Assembly (NCBI GenBank): GCA_016234555.1
Contig: JACRBJ010000071.1
Coordinates: forward strand, 1 to 64,000
Origin: Chloroflexota bacterium
GTDB taxonomy: Bacteria > Chloroflexota > Anaerolineae > Anaerolineales > Villigracilaceae
Reading direction: 5' to 3'
DNA: 64,000 nt
Numbering within the stretch: the stretch's first letter is position 1; each line of letters starts with the position of its first letter. This document shows positions 52,185 through 60,128 of the stretch, in pieces. Under the pieces are notes generated by a model. That model had not been told where the DNA came from. It saw nothing but the letters and a program-made list of their open reading frames with translations, and ran no database searches. Made by a program: the position numbers and the translations under genes.

Positions 52185-52226
52185 ATAGACCGTAGATAAC
52201 GGTCCACGGTCCATCGTCTACGGTCT
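52185..52226. repeat. Heptamer array (ACGGTCC type) at a gene end
   Basis: Six seven-base units; the central four read as variants of ACGGTCC. The carbamoyltransferase stop (52225-52227) falls at the array edge. Confidence 0.85.
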
Positions 52227-53247
52227 ATTTACCCAATTTTGGGTCGTTCAAAAAGTTCTCAATCTGTCCCTTGTGGAAGGCTTTGAGTTCTTCCGAAGGG
52301 CGCTTGAGGCGTGGATAAAGGAAGTAGACCAGCAATCCCTTTTCGGCATGCAGGCGATTTTCAGCCTGGTCGAAGATGATTGAGCGGGGATGATCCATTA
52401 CCTCATCGGTGGCTTCCACTCCGCGTGAGGCGGGCAGGTTGTGCATAAATTTGCAGTGCGCGGGGGCTTTGTTGAACAGGTCGAGGTTCACCTGGTAGGT
52501 TGGCATGAAGGCGGCGCGACGTTCGGGGATTTGATCTTCCTGACCAACCCACCACCACAGGTCGGTATAAATGAAGTCAGCGTTCTTGACGGCGGCAATT
52601 GGGTCTTCGGTGATGGTCAGAGTTCCACCAGAGACGGCGCAGTTTTCCTTTGCCATCTTGATCCATTCTTCGGGAGCCTGATATTTCTTCGGCGCGGCGT
52701 GGGTGAAGTTGATGCCCAGTTTGGTACACATCAGCATCAGGGACGAAAGCACATTGGTCGCGTCGCCGATGAAGGTCACGTTCAGGTCTTCGATTTTCTT
52801 GCCAGCGGGCATGTGTTCGAGCATCGAGGTCACATCGCAGACCACCTGGGTGGGGTGGTTGTAATCGGTCAGGCCGTTGAAGACCGGCACTTCGGCGTGC
52901 TTGGCGAGTTCGGTTACGGTCTCATGTTTGAGGGCGCGGCAAAAGACCGCATCGCACATGCGCGAGAGGACTTTGGCGGTGTCGTACATCGACTCGCGCA
53001 CGCCGAGGTGGATTTCACCGGGCTTTAGGTAAAGCGCATGCCCGCCCAACTCGGTCATGGCGACCTCGAAAGAGACGCGGGTGCGGGTGGAGGGTTCCTC
53101 GAAAATCATCGCAAGGGAGGCGCCTTCGAGTAATTTGGGCGTGCAACCTTGTTTGTCGGCGGCTTTGATCTTGCGGGTGAGTTCGATGATGTCGAGCAGT
53201 TCCTTCTTGCTGAAGTCTTGCGTGTCGATGAAATGGCGGACGGTCAT
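52225..53247 (-). CDS. Putrescine-type carbamoyltransferase, divergent active site
   Basis: A 340-residue enzyme. The carbamoyl-phosphate site is clear: STRTRVSFEVAM near residue 50, then HPTQVVCDV near 130. The C-terminal half and helical tail (VMDHPRSIIFDQAENRLHAE; ELKAFHKGQIENFLND) match putrescine carbamoyltransferase of lactic acid bacteria better than ornithine carbamoyltransferase. The usual HCLP reads HNLP here (FMHNLPASRG near 263), and the ornithine-binding SMG loop is replaced by LWWWVGQEDQ near 225. By context it would split N-carbamoylputrescine into putrescine and carbamoyl phosphate. The altered second-substrate site means specificity needs proof. AGGA precedes the ATG at 53247. 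Confidence 0.85.
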   Translation of the reverse strand: MTVRHFIDTQDFSKKELLDIIELTRKIKAADKQGCTPKLLEGASLAMIFEEPSTRTRVSFEVAMTELGGHALYLKPGEIHLGVRESMYDTAKVLSRMCDAVFCRALKHETVTELAKHAEVPVFNGLTDYNHPTQVVCDVTSMLEHMPAGKKIEDLNVTFIGDATNVLSSLMLMCTKLGINFTHAAPKKYQAPEEWIKMAKENCAVSGGTLTITEDPIAAVKNADFIYTDLWWWVGQEDQIPERRAAFMPTYQVNLDLFNKAPAHCKFMHNLPASRGVEATDEVMDHPRSIIFDQAENRLHAEKGLLVYFLYPRLKRPSEELKAFHKGQIENFLNDPKLGK

Positions 53248-53278
53248 GGGTTTATCCTTTTGATCTTTGACTTTTATA

Positions 53279-53308
53279 ATTCCGAAACGGAATATTTTAG
53301 TTCCGAAT
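53279..53308. promoter_or_regulatory. Probable operator upstream of the agmatine cluster
   Basis: ATTCCG-AAA-CGGAAT (53279-53293) is a perfect palindrome, followed at 53301-53308 by another half-site TTCCGAAT. It lies 32 bases before the carbamoyltransferase start and is a good candidate site for the adjacent Lrp/AsnC protein. Confidence 0.6.
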
Positions 53309-53362
53309 ATGCATACAGTATACACACTTCTTAAAACTAATAAAAGTGATGAATGTCACGAT

Positions 53363-53386
53363 CTCCAACGTCGGGAGACGTTGGAG
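53363..53386. repeat. Perfect palindrome CTCCAACGTC
   Basis: CTCCAACGTC, GGGA, GACGTTGGAG: a ten-base perfect stem between the Lrp gene terminator and the agmatine promoter. It may be a regulatory site or another member of the intergenic palindromes. Confidence 0.65.
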
Positions 53387-53400
53387 TCCAATTCAAAAAG

Positions 53401-53432
53401 AAAACCGCCTCGCGCTCACGCACGGGGCGGTT
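53401..53432 (-). terminator. Terminator of the second Lrp/AsnC gene
   Basis: On the minus strand, AACCGCC pairs with GGCGGTT and runs into TTTTCTTTTT. It lies right after the regulator stop, so the regulator and agmatine genes are separately transcribed. Confidence 0.8.
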
Positions 53433-53435
53433 GGT

Positions 53436-53924
53436 TTATTCTTCGATTTTGAAATCTTCTTTTGGAGGAAACCACTCGTCGATATTCCGCAGGATGCGGG
53501 GGACGAGGGCGTAGCGGCTGACGGTCACACCGGGGATAGAGGGCAGGGTCTTGCGCAGGAATTCGCGCATTTCATCGTTATCCTTGAATCTCGCCTCGAT
53601 GGAAATTTCCTGCGAGCCTTGCCCGAATGCCACGTAGGTGATCTCAGGCATGGAAGACAGGCGTTGGACGATTTCATCCTCCTTGGCAGGGTCAGCCTCC
53701 AGCAGGATGTCGGCGGCGGTGACGTAGCCAAACACGGTCGGGTCAAGGATGGCGGTCAGGCGAAAGATTTTTTCCTCAATCAGGCGGTCTATGCGTTTGC
53801 GGATGGTGCGTTCGTTCGCGCCGGTCTCGCGCGCGATTTCAGAAGCAGCTACCCGCGCATTTTTGTGAAGTGCCTGAATGATGTCGTAATCCAATTGGTC
53901 GAGGGAAAGTTTGCGGGGAGGCAT
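53436..53924 (-). CDS. Lrp/AsnC-family transcriptional regulator
   Basis: A 162-residue regulator with winged-helix domain (LDQLDYDIIQALHKNARVAA, then IARETGANERTIRKRIDRLI) and RAM domain (ITYVAFGQGSQEISIEARF). It is similar in length and pattern to the regulator at 16544-17029, which heads the aminotransferase cluster. Its own terminator separates it from the agmatine genes, but palindromes resembling operators lie between them. It is probably a sensor of an amine or amino acid that controls the agmatine operon. No clear ribosome site precedes the ATG. Confidence 0.88.
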   Translation of the reverse strand: MPPRKLSLDQLDYDIIQALHKNARVAASEIARETGANERTIRKRIDRLIEEKIFRLTAILDPTVFGYVTAADILLEADPAKEDEIVQRLSSMPEITYVAFGQGSQEISIEARFKDNDEMREFLRKTLPSIPGVTVSRYALVPRILRNIDEWFPPKEDFKIEE

Positions 53925-54347
53925 GAGTCAGATTTTAGCACCTTTTTGCGGCTTGGCTACAAAGTTTTCAGGAATGGGGCGGAAGGTGCGGTGGTGTACG
54001 GTATTTTTTCTGAATATCTGCATATTTGACTAGACAATTTTGTTGATTTAGACAGGATGCCAAAATTAAGTAGTACTTTTGTCGCTTGCGGTTTGTTTGC
54101 ATCTCGTGTACACTGACCTTGCAAAATTGTAAGGTCTTTGTATAGCGTTTGTAAGGTAGAATGTATGCAGGGTTGGGTGTTTTGTCCGGGTTGCGTCACG
54201 GTAAATGGTCTTTTGCTGTTCCGTTGATGACATATGTAGACAGGTTTTTCTAAAAATATAGAAATGGATTTTTAAATCGATTTCTCGAGCTGAATGAAGC
54301 AAGGCATAAATCTCCAGACAAAATTTGATGTTCATCGTGGAGAAAAT
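53925..54347. other. AT-rich intergenic stretch before the polysaccharide locus
   Basis: 423 bases without a supported gene. Two overlapping minus-strand open frames here (53957-54199; 54066-54335) have odd composition, overlap each other and lack ribosome sites. A small palindrome AATAT-CTGC-ATATT lies near 54013-54026 upstream of the Lrp gene. The stretch marks a change from GC-richer to AT-richer DNA and probably holds the promoter of the locus to the right. Confidence 0.45.
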
Positions 54348-54572
54348 ATGAGCAGCACGATACAGGAATTAGCGTCACAAAAGAAAATGTCATTTGACGA
54401 GTTTATCGGTGAAATGCGCAAACGAGGTTGCAGTGAACCGACCGCAATAAAGTTGTGGAACGGTGCGTACGAGAGATTTGAAAAGTTCAGCGATAATGAC
54501 GTGTTTCTTAGCAACTTGCGTAAAGCCGCCGATGTTCTGCAGGTCACAACAGGCATGCTGTTACCGCAGTAA
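54348..54572 (+). CDS. Small helical protein, possible HTH
   Basis: A 74-residue protein starting at an ATG with GGAG six bases upstream; an earlier in-frame ATG at 54294 lacks a ribosome site. It reads as three or four helices: SFDEFIGEMRKRGCSEPTAI, then WNGAYERFEKF, and a final LSNLRKAADVLQVTTGMLLP that resembles the last helix of XRE-type DNA-binding domains (pattern KxADxLxVxxxxLL). It could be a small DNA-binding regulator of the polysaccharide genes that follow, but the match is too short to be sure. Confidence 0.55.
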   Translation: MSSTIQELASQKKMSFDEFIGEMRKRGCSEPTAIKLWNGAYERFEKFSDNDVFLSNLRKAADVLQVTTGMLLPQ

Positions 54573-54648
54573 ATAATGTTTACGTTGTTGAAATCTTTTT
54601 TCTTGAACCGCCCCGCAAGGGAAGCAGTGTTGAACTAGGAGGTTCGTC

Positions 54649-55398
54649 ATGCAAAACGAAATTAGAATGGAATTGATCCGAAGAAACGACCCGAACGCCC
54701 TGAGTTTAGTGTTGGAAAGCAGGGTCATTTATTATGCTGTCAAGCGAATGATGGATTTTGTCTTGGCGCTGGGTTTGTTAATTTTACTTTCCCCATTGAT
54801 GTTCATCACGGCCCTGATAGTCTTTATCTCTTCGCCAGGACCCATATTCTTCAAGCAGGAAAGGGTGGGGGCAAAGAGGCAGTTCCATGGCGGTCGTTCC
54901 TATTGGAAGCGCGAAAATTTCCAGTGCTACAAGTTTCGGACGATGAAGATCAACGCCGATTCCTCCATCCATCAGGCATATATCAAGGCGTTAATTGAAA
55001 ATAATGAAGAGCAGATGAATGCTTTGCAGGGTACGCCAACCCAACCACGCAAGCTGGTCAACGACCCAAGGATCATACCTGGCGGGAAGTATTTACGTAA
55101 ATTTAGTCTCGATGAACTGCCCCAGCTTTGGAATGTAGTGCGCGGTGATATGAGCCTGATTGGTCCCAGACCCGCCATTCCCTACGAGGTGGAAATGTAC
55201 AAACCATGGCACTTACGACGCTTGGAGGCGCAGCCCGGTATTACCGGTTTGCAGCAGGTGGTGGCGAGATGCACCACCGAATTCGACCGCCAGGTCGAAT
55301 TTGATGTAGAATATATAAAAAATCAGTCGCTATGGCTCGATTTGACAATCATGGTAAAGACCCCATTGGCGATCCTTTCGGCAAAGGGGGCATTCTAA
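54649..55398 (+). CDS. Polyprenyl-phosphate sugar-phosphotransferase (PglC/WbaP catalytic type)
   Basis: A 249-residue initiating enzyme that moves a sugar-1-phosphate to undecaprenyl phosphate. There is one re-entrant or spanning helix near residues 33-60 (MMDFVLALGLLILLSPLMF). The catalytic region has SPGPIFFKQERVG, CYKFRTMKINAD, DELPQLWNVVRGDMSLIGP and QPGITGLQQV. It lacks the large N-terminal membrane part of WbaP, so it is the short monotopic type. A distinctive insertion between KFRTM and the DELPQLWN block (about residues 105-140) is longer than usual. First gene of the polysaccharide locus; AGGAGG lies upstream. Confidence 0.9.
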   Translation: MQNEIRMELIRRNDPNALSLVLESRVIYYAVKRMMDFVLALGLLILLSPLMFITALIVFISSPGPIFFKQERVGAKRQFHGGRSYWKRENFQCYKFRTMKINADSSIHQAYIKALIENNEEQMNALQGTPTQPRKLVNDPRIIPGGKYLRKFSLDELPQLWNVVRGDMSLIGPRPAIPYEVEMYKPWHLRRLEAQPGITGLQQVVARCTTEFDRQVEFDVEYIKNQSLWLDLTIMVKTPLAILSAKGAF

Positions 55399-55419
55399 AA
55401 TTTCATTAAGGAGGACACG

Positions 55420-56442
55420 GTGAGTGAAGTAAAGGTAGGCATAATCGGTTATGGGTATTGGGGTCCCAACCTGACACGGAATTTTTACGAAATTCCGTCC
55501 GCCAGCTTGGTAGCGATTGCGGATTCGAGTGATGACAGGTTGAAACAGGCGGCTTCAAAATATCCTCACGTAACCGTCAAGCACGATTATCGCGAGCTTT
55601 TTGAACTCGGGCTGGATGCGGTTGTTGTGGCTACACCGCCACTGACGCACTATCGAATCGCAAAAGACTGTTTGGAACACAACCTGCACGTGCTTGTAGA
55701 AAAGCCCATCACCTTGAAGAGCGAGGACGCCAAAGCTCTTGTTGAGTTGGCTGACTCCAGGGGACTGACCCTGATGGTGGGACACACTTTCGTCTATAAC
55801 TCGGCGGTGCGTGCATTGAAGAATTACATTGACAGCGGGGAACTTGGAGAAATCTATTACCTGGATACCGCGCGATTAAATCTCGGTTTATTTCAGCGCG
55901 ACTCCAATGTGCTGTGGGACCTGGCGCCGCATGACATCTCCATTTTGCTATATTTACTCGGCAAAAAACCGGTTTCGATCAGCGCGCAGGGCACGGCTTC
56001 CGTTTTCAAGGGCATTCATGACGTTGCATATTTGAATATGACGTTTCCCAACAATGTCCCAGCCTACATCCATGTCAGCTGGCTTGACCCATGCAAGGTG
56101 CGTCGCATCACCGTTGTTGGCAGCAAAAAAATGGCTGTTTACAACGACATCGAAGCCGAGCATAAAATAAAAATATACGATAAAGGCGTTGACGCTCCAC
56201 CTCCCTATACTGATGGAGATTTCGGAGAATTCCAATGCAGTTATCGCTCTGGTGACATTACCATTCCAAATATCCGCTTTGCGGAACCTCTGCGGCAGGA
56301 GTGTCAACACTTTGTTGATTCCATTTTGAACCATACCGTGCCGGTTAGTTCCGGGACCGATGGCTTGGAAGTTGTCAGGATTATTGAAGCGGCGCAATAT
56401 TCAATGCTGAACGGACAAACACAAGAGGTGCTGAAATGGTAA
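55420..56442 (+). CDS. Gfo/Idh/MocA oxidoreductase, WlbA-like
   Basis: A 340-residue NAD-dependent enzyme with a GTG start and GGAGG upstream. The Rossmann start VGIIGYGYWGPNLTRNFYE, the EKPITLKSEDA motif near residue 95 and NVLWDLAPHDISILLYLLG near 165 match the WlbA/WbpB group, which oxidises the 3-position of UDP-GlcNAc uronic acid. The next two genes are WlbB-like and aminotransferase genes, so the three steps (oxidise, transaminate, acetylate) would give a UDP-2,3-diacetamido uronic acid or a similar amino sugar. The needed 6-dehydrogenase is not in the window. Confidence 0.87.
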   Translation: MSEVKVGIIGYGYWGPNLTRNFYEIPSASLVAIADSSDDRLKQAASKYPHVTVKHDYRELFELGLDAVVVATPPLTHYRIAKDCLEHNLHVLVEKPITLKSEDAKALVELADSRGLTLMVGHTFVYNSAVRALKNYIDSGELGEIYYLDTARLNLGLFQRDSNVLWDLAPHDISILLYLLGKKPVSISAQGTASVFKGIHDVAYLNMTFPNNVPAYIHVSWLDPCKVRRITVVGSKKMAVYNDIEAEHKIKIYDKGVDAPPPYTDGDFGEFQCSYRSGDITIPNIRFAEPLRQECQHFVDSILNHTVPVSSGTDGLEVVRIIEAAQYSMLNGQTQEVLKW

Positions 56443-56924
56443 ATGCTGAGTTCGCGCGTATATCACCCGATGTTAAATTGGGAGAGGATGTAAAAATCTA
56501 TGCCTTCGTAAATCTCTATGGCTGCGAAATTGGAGATGAAAGCAGGGTGGGAACATTTGTCGAAATTCAAAAAGGCGCCAAAATTGGCAGGCGTGTGAAG
56601 GTTTCCAGCCATTCCTTTATTTGCGAAGGCGTAACGATTGAAGATGAGGTCTTCATCGGTCATGGCGTGATGTTTATCAACGATAAATATCCCCGTGCCA
56701 CCACAACAACAGGGCAATCACAAACCGAAGCGGATTGGGAGTGTGTTCCGACGTTGATAAAGAAAGGCGCGTCAATTGGCAGCAACGCCACCATTCTATG
56801 TGGGGTAACGGTTGGCGAACGTGCCATCGTCGGAGCAGGGAGTGTCGTTACACGCGATGTGCCCGATAATGCAGTTGTAGCCGGAAACCCGGCCCGTGTC
56901 GTTCGTATTTTGGAAAATAAATAG
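56436..56924 (+). CDS. Hexapeptide-repeat N-acetyltransferase, WlbB-like
   Basis: A 162-residue left-handed beta-helix acyltransferase. Hexapeptide repeats run through the chain (ISPDVKLGEDVKIYAFVNLY; ISP and GDES turns), with the FICEGVTIEDEVFIGHGVMF block and KYPRATT loop typical of WlbB. It would acetylate the 3-amino sugar from the preceding and following enzymes using acetyl-CoA. The ATG lies inside the last codons of the oxidoreductase gene, overlapping by seven bases, so translation is coupled. Confidence 0.88.
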   Translation: MVNAEFARISPDVKLGEDVKIYAFVNLYGCEIGDESRVGTFVEIQKGAKIGRRVKVSSHSFICEGVTIEDEVFIGHGVMFINDKYPRATTTTGQSQTEADWECVPTLIKKGASIGSNATILCGVTVGERAIVGAGSVVTRDVPDNAVVAGNPARVVRILENK

Positions 56925-56934
56925 GAGACAAATC

Positions 56935-58056
56935 ATGAACGTTCCATTCGTAGATTTGCGCAAACAATACGCGCCATTGAAAGATGAAATCCTTGCTGGA
57001 ATCGAAAAAGCGCTGGATGGAATGCAGCTATTTTTGGGGGAAAATGTTCAACAACTGGAAAAGGATTTTGCTCAATTCTGTGGCGCGGCGCATGGAATTG
57101 GCGTTGGCGATGGCACCGTCGCTCTGCAAATTATTTTACGCGCCATGGGCATAGGACCCGGTGATGAGGTAATCACCACGTCGCACACCTTTATTGCGAC
57201 TGCCGAGGCGATTCTACTTGCCGGGGCAAAACCGGTGTTTGTTGATATTCTTCCCGACACATGTTTGATGGATGTCTCGCAGGTCGAAGCCAAAATTACT
57301 CCACGGACCAAGGCTATTTTGCCGGTGCATCTGTACGGTCAGACAGTGGATATGGACCCGCTGATGGAAATTGCGGCGCGGCACGGATTGCGCGTTGTTG
57401 AGGATGCCTGTCAGGCTCATGGCGCCGAATATAAGGGGCGCAGGGCGGGCAGTTTGGGTGATGCTGCAGGCTTCAGCTTCTATTTCTCTAAAAACCTAGG
57501 CGCTTACGGGGAAGGTGGCTTTATCTCCACCAACGATTCAGAGTTGGCTGCCAAAATCCGCATGATTCGTGATCATGGTTCAAATGTTCGTTATCACCAT
57601 GAAATGGTCGGCTTGAACGGACGCCTGGATGAGGTTCAGGCAGTGGTTTTGCGCGCCAAACTGCCTCACCTTGCCGATTGGAACACCGCCCGCCGGGACC
57701 ATGCCGCACGTTACGCTGATCTCCTCAAAAAACTGCCGGTGAAAACACCGGTTGAAGCCAGTGGCAGCCGTCACATTTATCATTTATATGTCATCCAGAC
57801 GGCGCGGCGGGATCAACTTCAGGCATATCTAAAGGAGCAGGGAATCTTCACCGGTATTCATTACCCGGTGCCGATTCACCTTCAAAAGGCGGTGGATTAT
57901 CTGGGCTATAAACCGGGAAGCCTGCCGGTTACCGAGCGTGTTACCAGTGAAATTCTATCGTTGCCGATGTTCGCGGAACTGACTGATGAGCAAATCGAAT
58001 ATGTGGCGACACATGTTGGAAAGTTTCTGACTGAAGCCGTGCCCGTTGGCTCGTAA
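56935..58056 (+). CDS. DegT/DnrJ/EryC1/StrS aminotransferase, WlbC/WbpE-like
   Basis: A 373-residue PLP sugar aminotransferase. Seen are VPFVDLRKQYAPLK at the start, FLGENVQQLEKDFAQF, VGDGTVALQIILRAMGIGPG near 58, ITTSHTFIATAEA, the VEDACQAHGAEYKGRRAG block near 157 (PLP aspartate) and the lysine in SFYFSKNLGAYGEGG near residue 186. It would aminate the 3-keto sugar made by the WlbA-like enzyme. AGGAG precedes the ATG at 56935; upstream in-frame codons overlap the previous gene and are rejected. Confidence 0.92.
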   Translation: MNVPFVDLRKQYAPLKDEILAGIEKALDGMQLFLGENVQQLEKDFAQFCGAAHGIGVGDGTVALQIILRAMGIGPGDEVITTSHTFIATAEAILLAGAKPVFVDILPDTCLMDVSQVEAKITPRTKAILPVHLYGQTVDMDPLMEIAARHGLRVVEDACQAHGAEYKGRRAGSLGDAAGFSFYFSKNLGAYGEGGFISTNDSELAAKIRMIRDHGSNVRYHHEMVGLNGRLDEVQAVVLRAKLPHLADWNTARRDHAARYADLLKKLPVKTPVEASGSRHIYHLYVIQTARRDQLQAYLKEQGIFTGIHYPVPIHLQKAVDYLGYKPGSLPVTERVTSEILSLPMFAELTDEQIEYVATHVGKFLTEAVPVGS

Positions 58057-58219
58057 CATGCCGAAGATAAAACGCTGTTTTGTTGTGGTTTGAAGTTTTC
58101 GTCCCGTAGTTTTCGAGGTAATGATGGCTCTTGAAAGAAATCTGCGGGACGTTTTTTCACTGTTCGGTTGTGATGTGTTTATTGCTAAATTTTTTATGGT
58201 CTGGCAGAGTGTATAAAAT

Positions 58220-59932
58220 ATGGAACTAAAAACCTATCTGACAATACTGGTTAGGCGCTGGCGAATTGTATTACTGGTTGCGTTTGCAGTTACCGGTGTC
58301 TTTACTTATGGGGGTAAAAATTTGCCCCCAAGCTTTCAGGCTGAAACACGGTTGCGGGTGATTACTCCGCTTGCCGGGTCTGTGCGTGACGCCTACCATG
58401 AGGTTTATTTTGCCAGTCGTCTGATAACCACCTATGCCCAAATTGCCACAAGCGATCAGATAATGATCGAATTGAGGGAGGATTTGGGCGTGCAAACCCT
58501 GCCGGAAATTAGCGTAAAAGTCATTCCGGAATCGGAGATAATTCAAATTGTGGTCGTAAGCCCGGATCGCAACCTCTCGGCTGAAGCAGCCAATCGCCTT
58601 GCCGAATTGATCATTTCCAAGCAGGATAAGGTTTTGGATAGCAGCCCCGCTTCTGGAGCCATGGATGTATTGGTTGATCGACAGAAAGAACTTCAGGCAG
58701 AAATAACGGAAGCGTCTGTCGAGCACGAAAAACTTGTTCGGACCTACTCTCAAATAACCGCTCAAATTCAGACCCTGAGTAGGAAGCTCCAGACAATGGA
58801 AGCTCTTTACCTTGACCTTGTTAATCATCAACGACAAACTGAAGCGGATGCTTTGGCCGTTGAAATAGCGGACCTCAGTCAACAATATGAGAAACTGTCG
58901 GCAGAATCTTCCGTCTATTTAGAGCAAGTCTTGATGCTCAGGCAAAAAATCGACAGTGATCAGCGCGTATATTCCGATCTCGTATATAGTAATGTCAGAC
59001 CGCAACGCACACGTGACCTTATCGTCATCAGTCCGGCGGTTGTACCGTCTGTCCCTAACAGCCCTGGTATTTTGTTTTTTGTGGGGTTGGGTATCGTTTG
59101 CGGCTTGATCGTGGGTGTTGTTTTTGCCTTTGTCTTTGACAGTTTGGATACCCGGGTTTTTGCTATTGAACAGATCGGGCACTTAACGAACATGCCCGTG
59201 CTAGGTGTATTTCCTAAAATTCGGGAAGGTAAAAACCAAAACCGGTCAGATTTTCCCAATATTGAAAAAGCCACCCTTTACAAGGATTATTGGATGGTCT
59301 GTACAAGGATACAGGCAGTACTGCAAAACAAGTCAATCAGGACGGTTTTGGTGACAAGCACCAACCCAATGGAAGGAAAATCCACTTTTGTTTCCAGCGT
59401 CGCGATGGGTCTTGCGCGTAATAACTGCAAGGTTTTGATAGTCGATGCTGACCTGCTTAGACCCAGGCTGCAAAAAATATATCAGGCATCCGGCGAACAG
59501 GGTCTGAGTGATTTCCTTGAAAATGAAGATGTTAGGCTTGAGGACATCATTCAAAAGAATATTCAACCAAATGTCGATCTGCTTCCCAATCTGACCCAAA
59601 GCGATGCTAAGGGAATGTTCAACTCCTCCCAATTTACGGCCCTGCTTCAAAAAATAAAAAAATATGATGTTGTCCTGTTCGACTCGCCTGCGTTGCTTGT
59701 TACACCCGATACCTACAACCTGGCTAAAAATGTTGACGGCGTAATTGTCCTTGTTCAATGGGGACGTACGACCAGCGGAGACGTGCAATCCACATGCAAT
59801 TACCTCGAAGGTGTTGTGGGACCGAAATTGCTTGGTGTTGTTTTGGGGCAGGTGCCGTCGAAAAAGGAACCGGATTATTACAATCGCAAGGATACCAAAC
59901 GATGGCCCCGTTTCATGCCTAGAATAAACTAA
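58220..59932 (+). CDS. Wzz/Wzc-like chain-length regulator with BY-kinase domain
   Basis: A 570-residue polysaccharide co-polymerase fused to a tyrosine-kinase domain. The Wzz part has helix one near 14-30 (WRIVLLVAFAVTGVFTYG), a long periplasmic-type coiled coil (about 140-265) and helix two near 285-310 after PSVPNSPGI. The kinase part has Walker A TSTNPMEGKST near 390 and Walker A' VLIVDADLLRP near 418, plus FDSPALLVTPDTYNLA as Walker B. The usual tyrosine cluster at the C-terminus is nearly missing: only YY in EPDYYNRKD. It controls polymer length and export. Confidence 0.88.
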   Translation: MELKTYLTILVRRWRIVLLVAFAVTGVFTYGGKNLPPSFQAETRLRVITPLAGSVRDAYHEVYFASRLITTYAQIATSDQIMIELREDLGVQTLPEISVKVIPESEIIQIVVVSPDRNLSAEAANRLAELIISKQDKVLDSSPASGAMDVLVDRQKELQAEITEASVEHEKLVRTYSQITAQIQTLSRKLQTMEALYLDLVNHQRQTEADALAVEIADLSQQYEKLSAESSVYLEQVLMLRQKIDSDQRVYSDLVYSNVRPQRTRDLIVISPAVVPSVPNSPGILFFVGLGIVCGLIVGVVFAFVFDSLDTRVFAIEQIGHLTNMPVLGVFPKIREGKNQNRSDFPNIEKATLYKDYWMVCTRIQAVLQNKSIRTVLVTSTNPMEGKSTFVSSVAMGLARNNCKVLIVDADLLRPRLQKIYQASGEQGLSDFLENEDVRLEDIIQKNIQPNVDLLPNLTQSDAKGMFNSSQFTALLQKIKKYDVVLFDSPALLVTPDTYNLAKNVDGVIVLVQWGRTTSGDVQSTCNYLEGVVGPKLLGVVLGQVPSKKEPDYYNRKDTKRWPRFMPRIN

Positions 59933-60128
59933 AAAACAACCTCCTTGATGTACGGGAAGATGAATCTGGGCTGGAGTGCTTTTGGCTGTTCGGTGACGGA
60001 GCGGCTGAACGCCTCCATTTGCTATGGGGGTTCAAAGCAGGAAACCTGCCTTGTAATCTAGTCTGCGGAATTGAGAAATGGTTTCACACGATTTAGGATA
60101 GAGCAATTTTCCAGGATGTAAGTTTGAT

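Noticed and set aside
52225..53247. Ornithine carbamoyltransferase (argF) as the name
   Set aside because: The SMG loop and HCLP motif of ornithine enzymes are absent, and neighbours and C-terminal tail favour a putrescine-type enzyme.
53957..54335. Two overlapping minus-strand frames before the polysaccharide locus
   Set aside because: They overlap each other in different frames, lack ribosome sites and have unusual residue composition.
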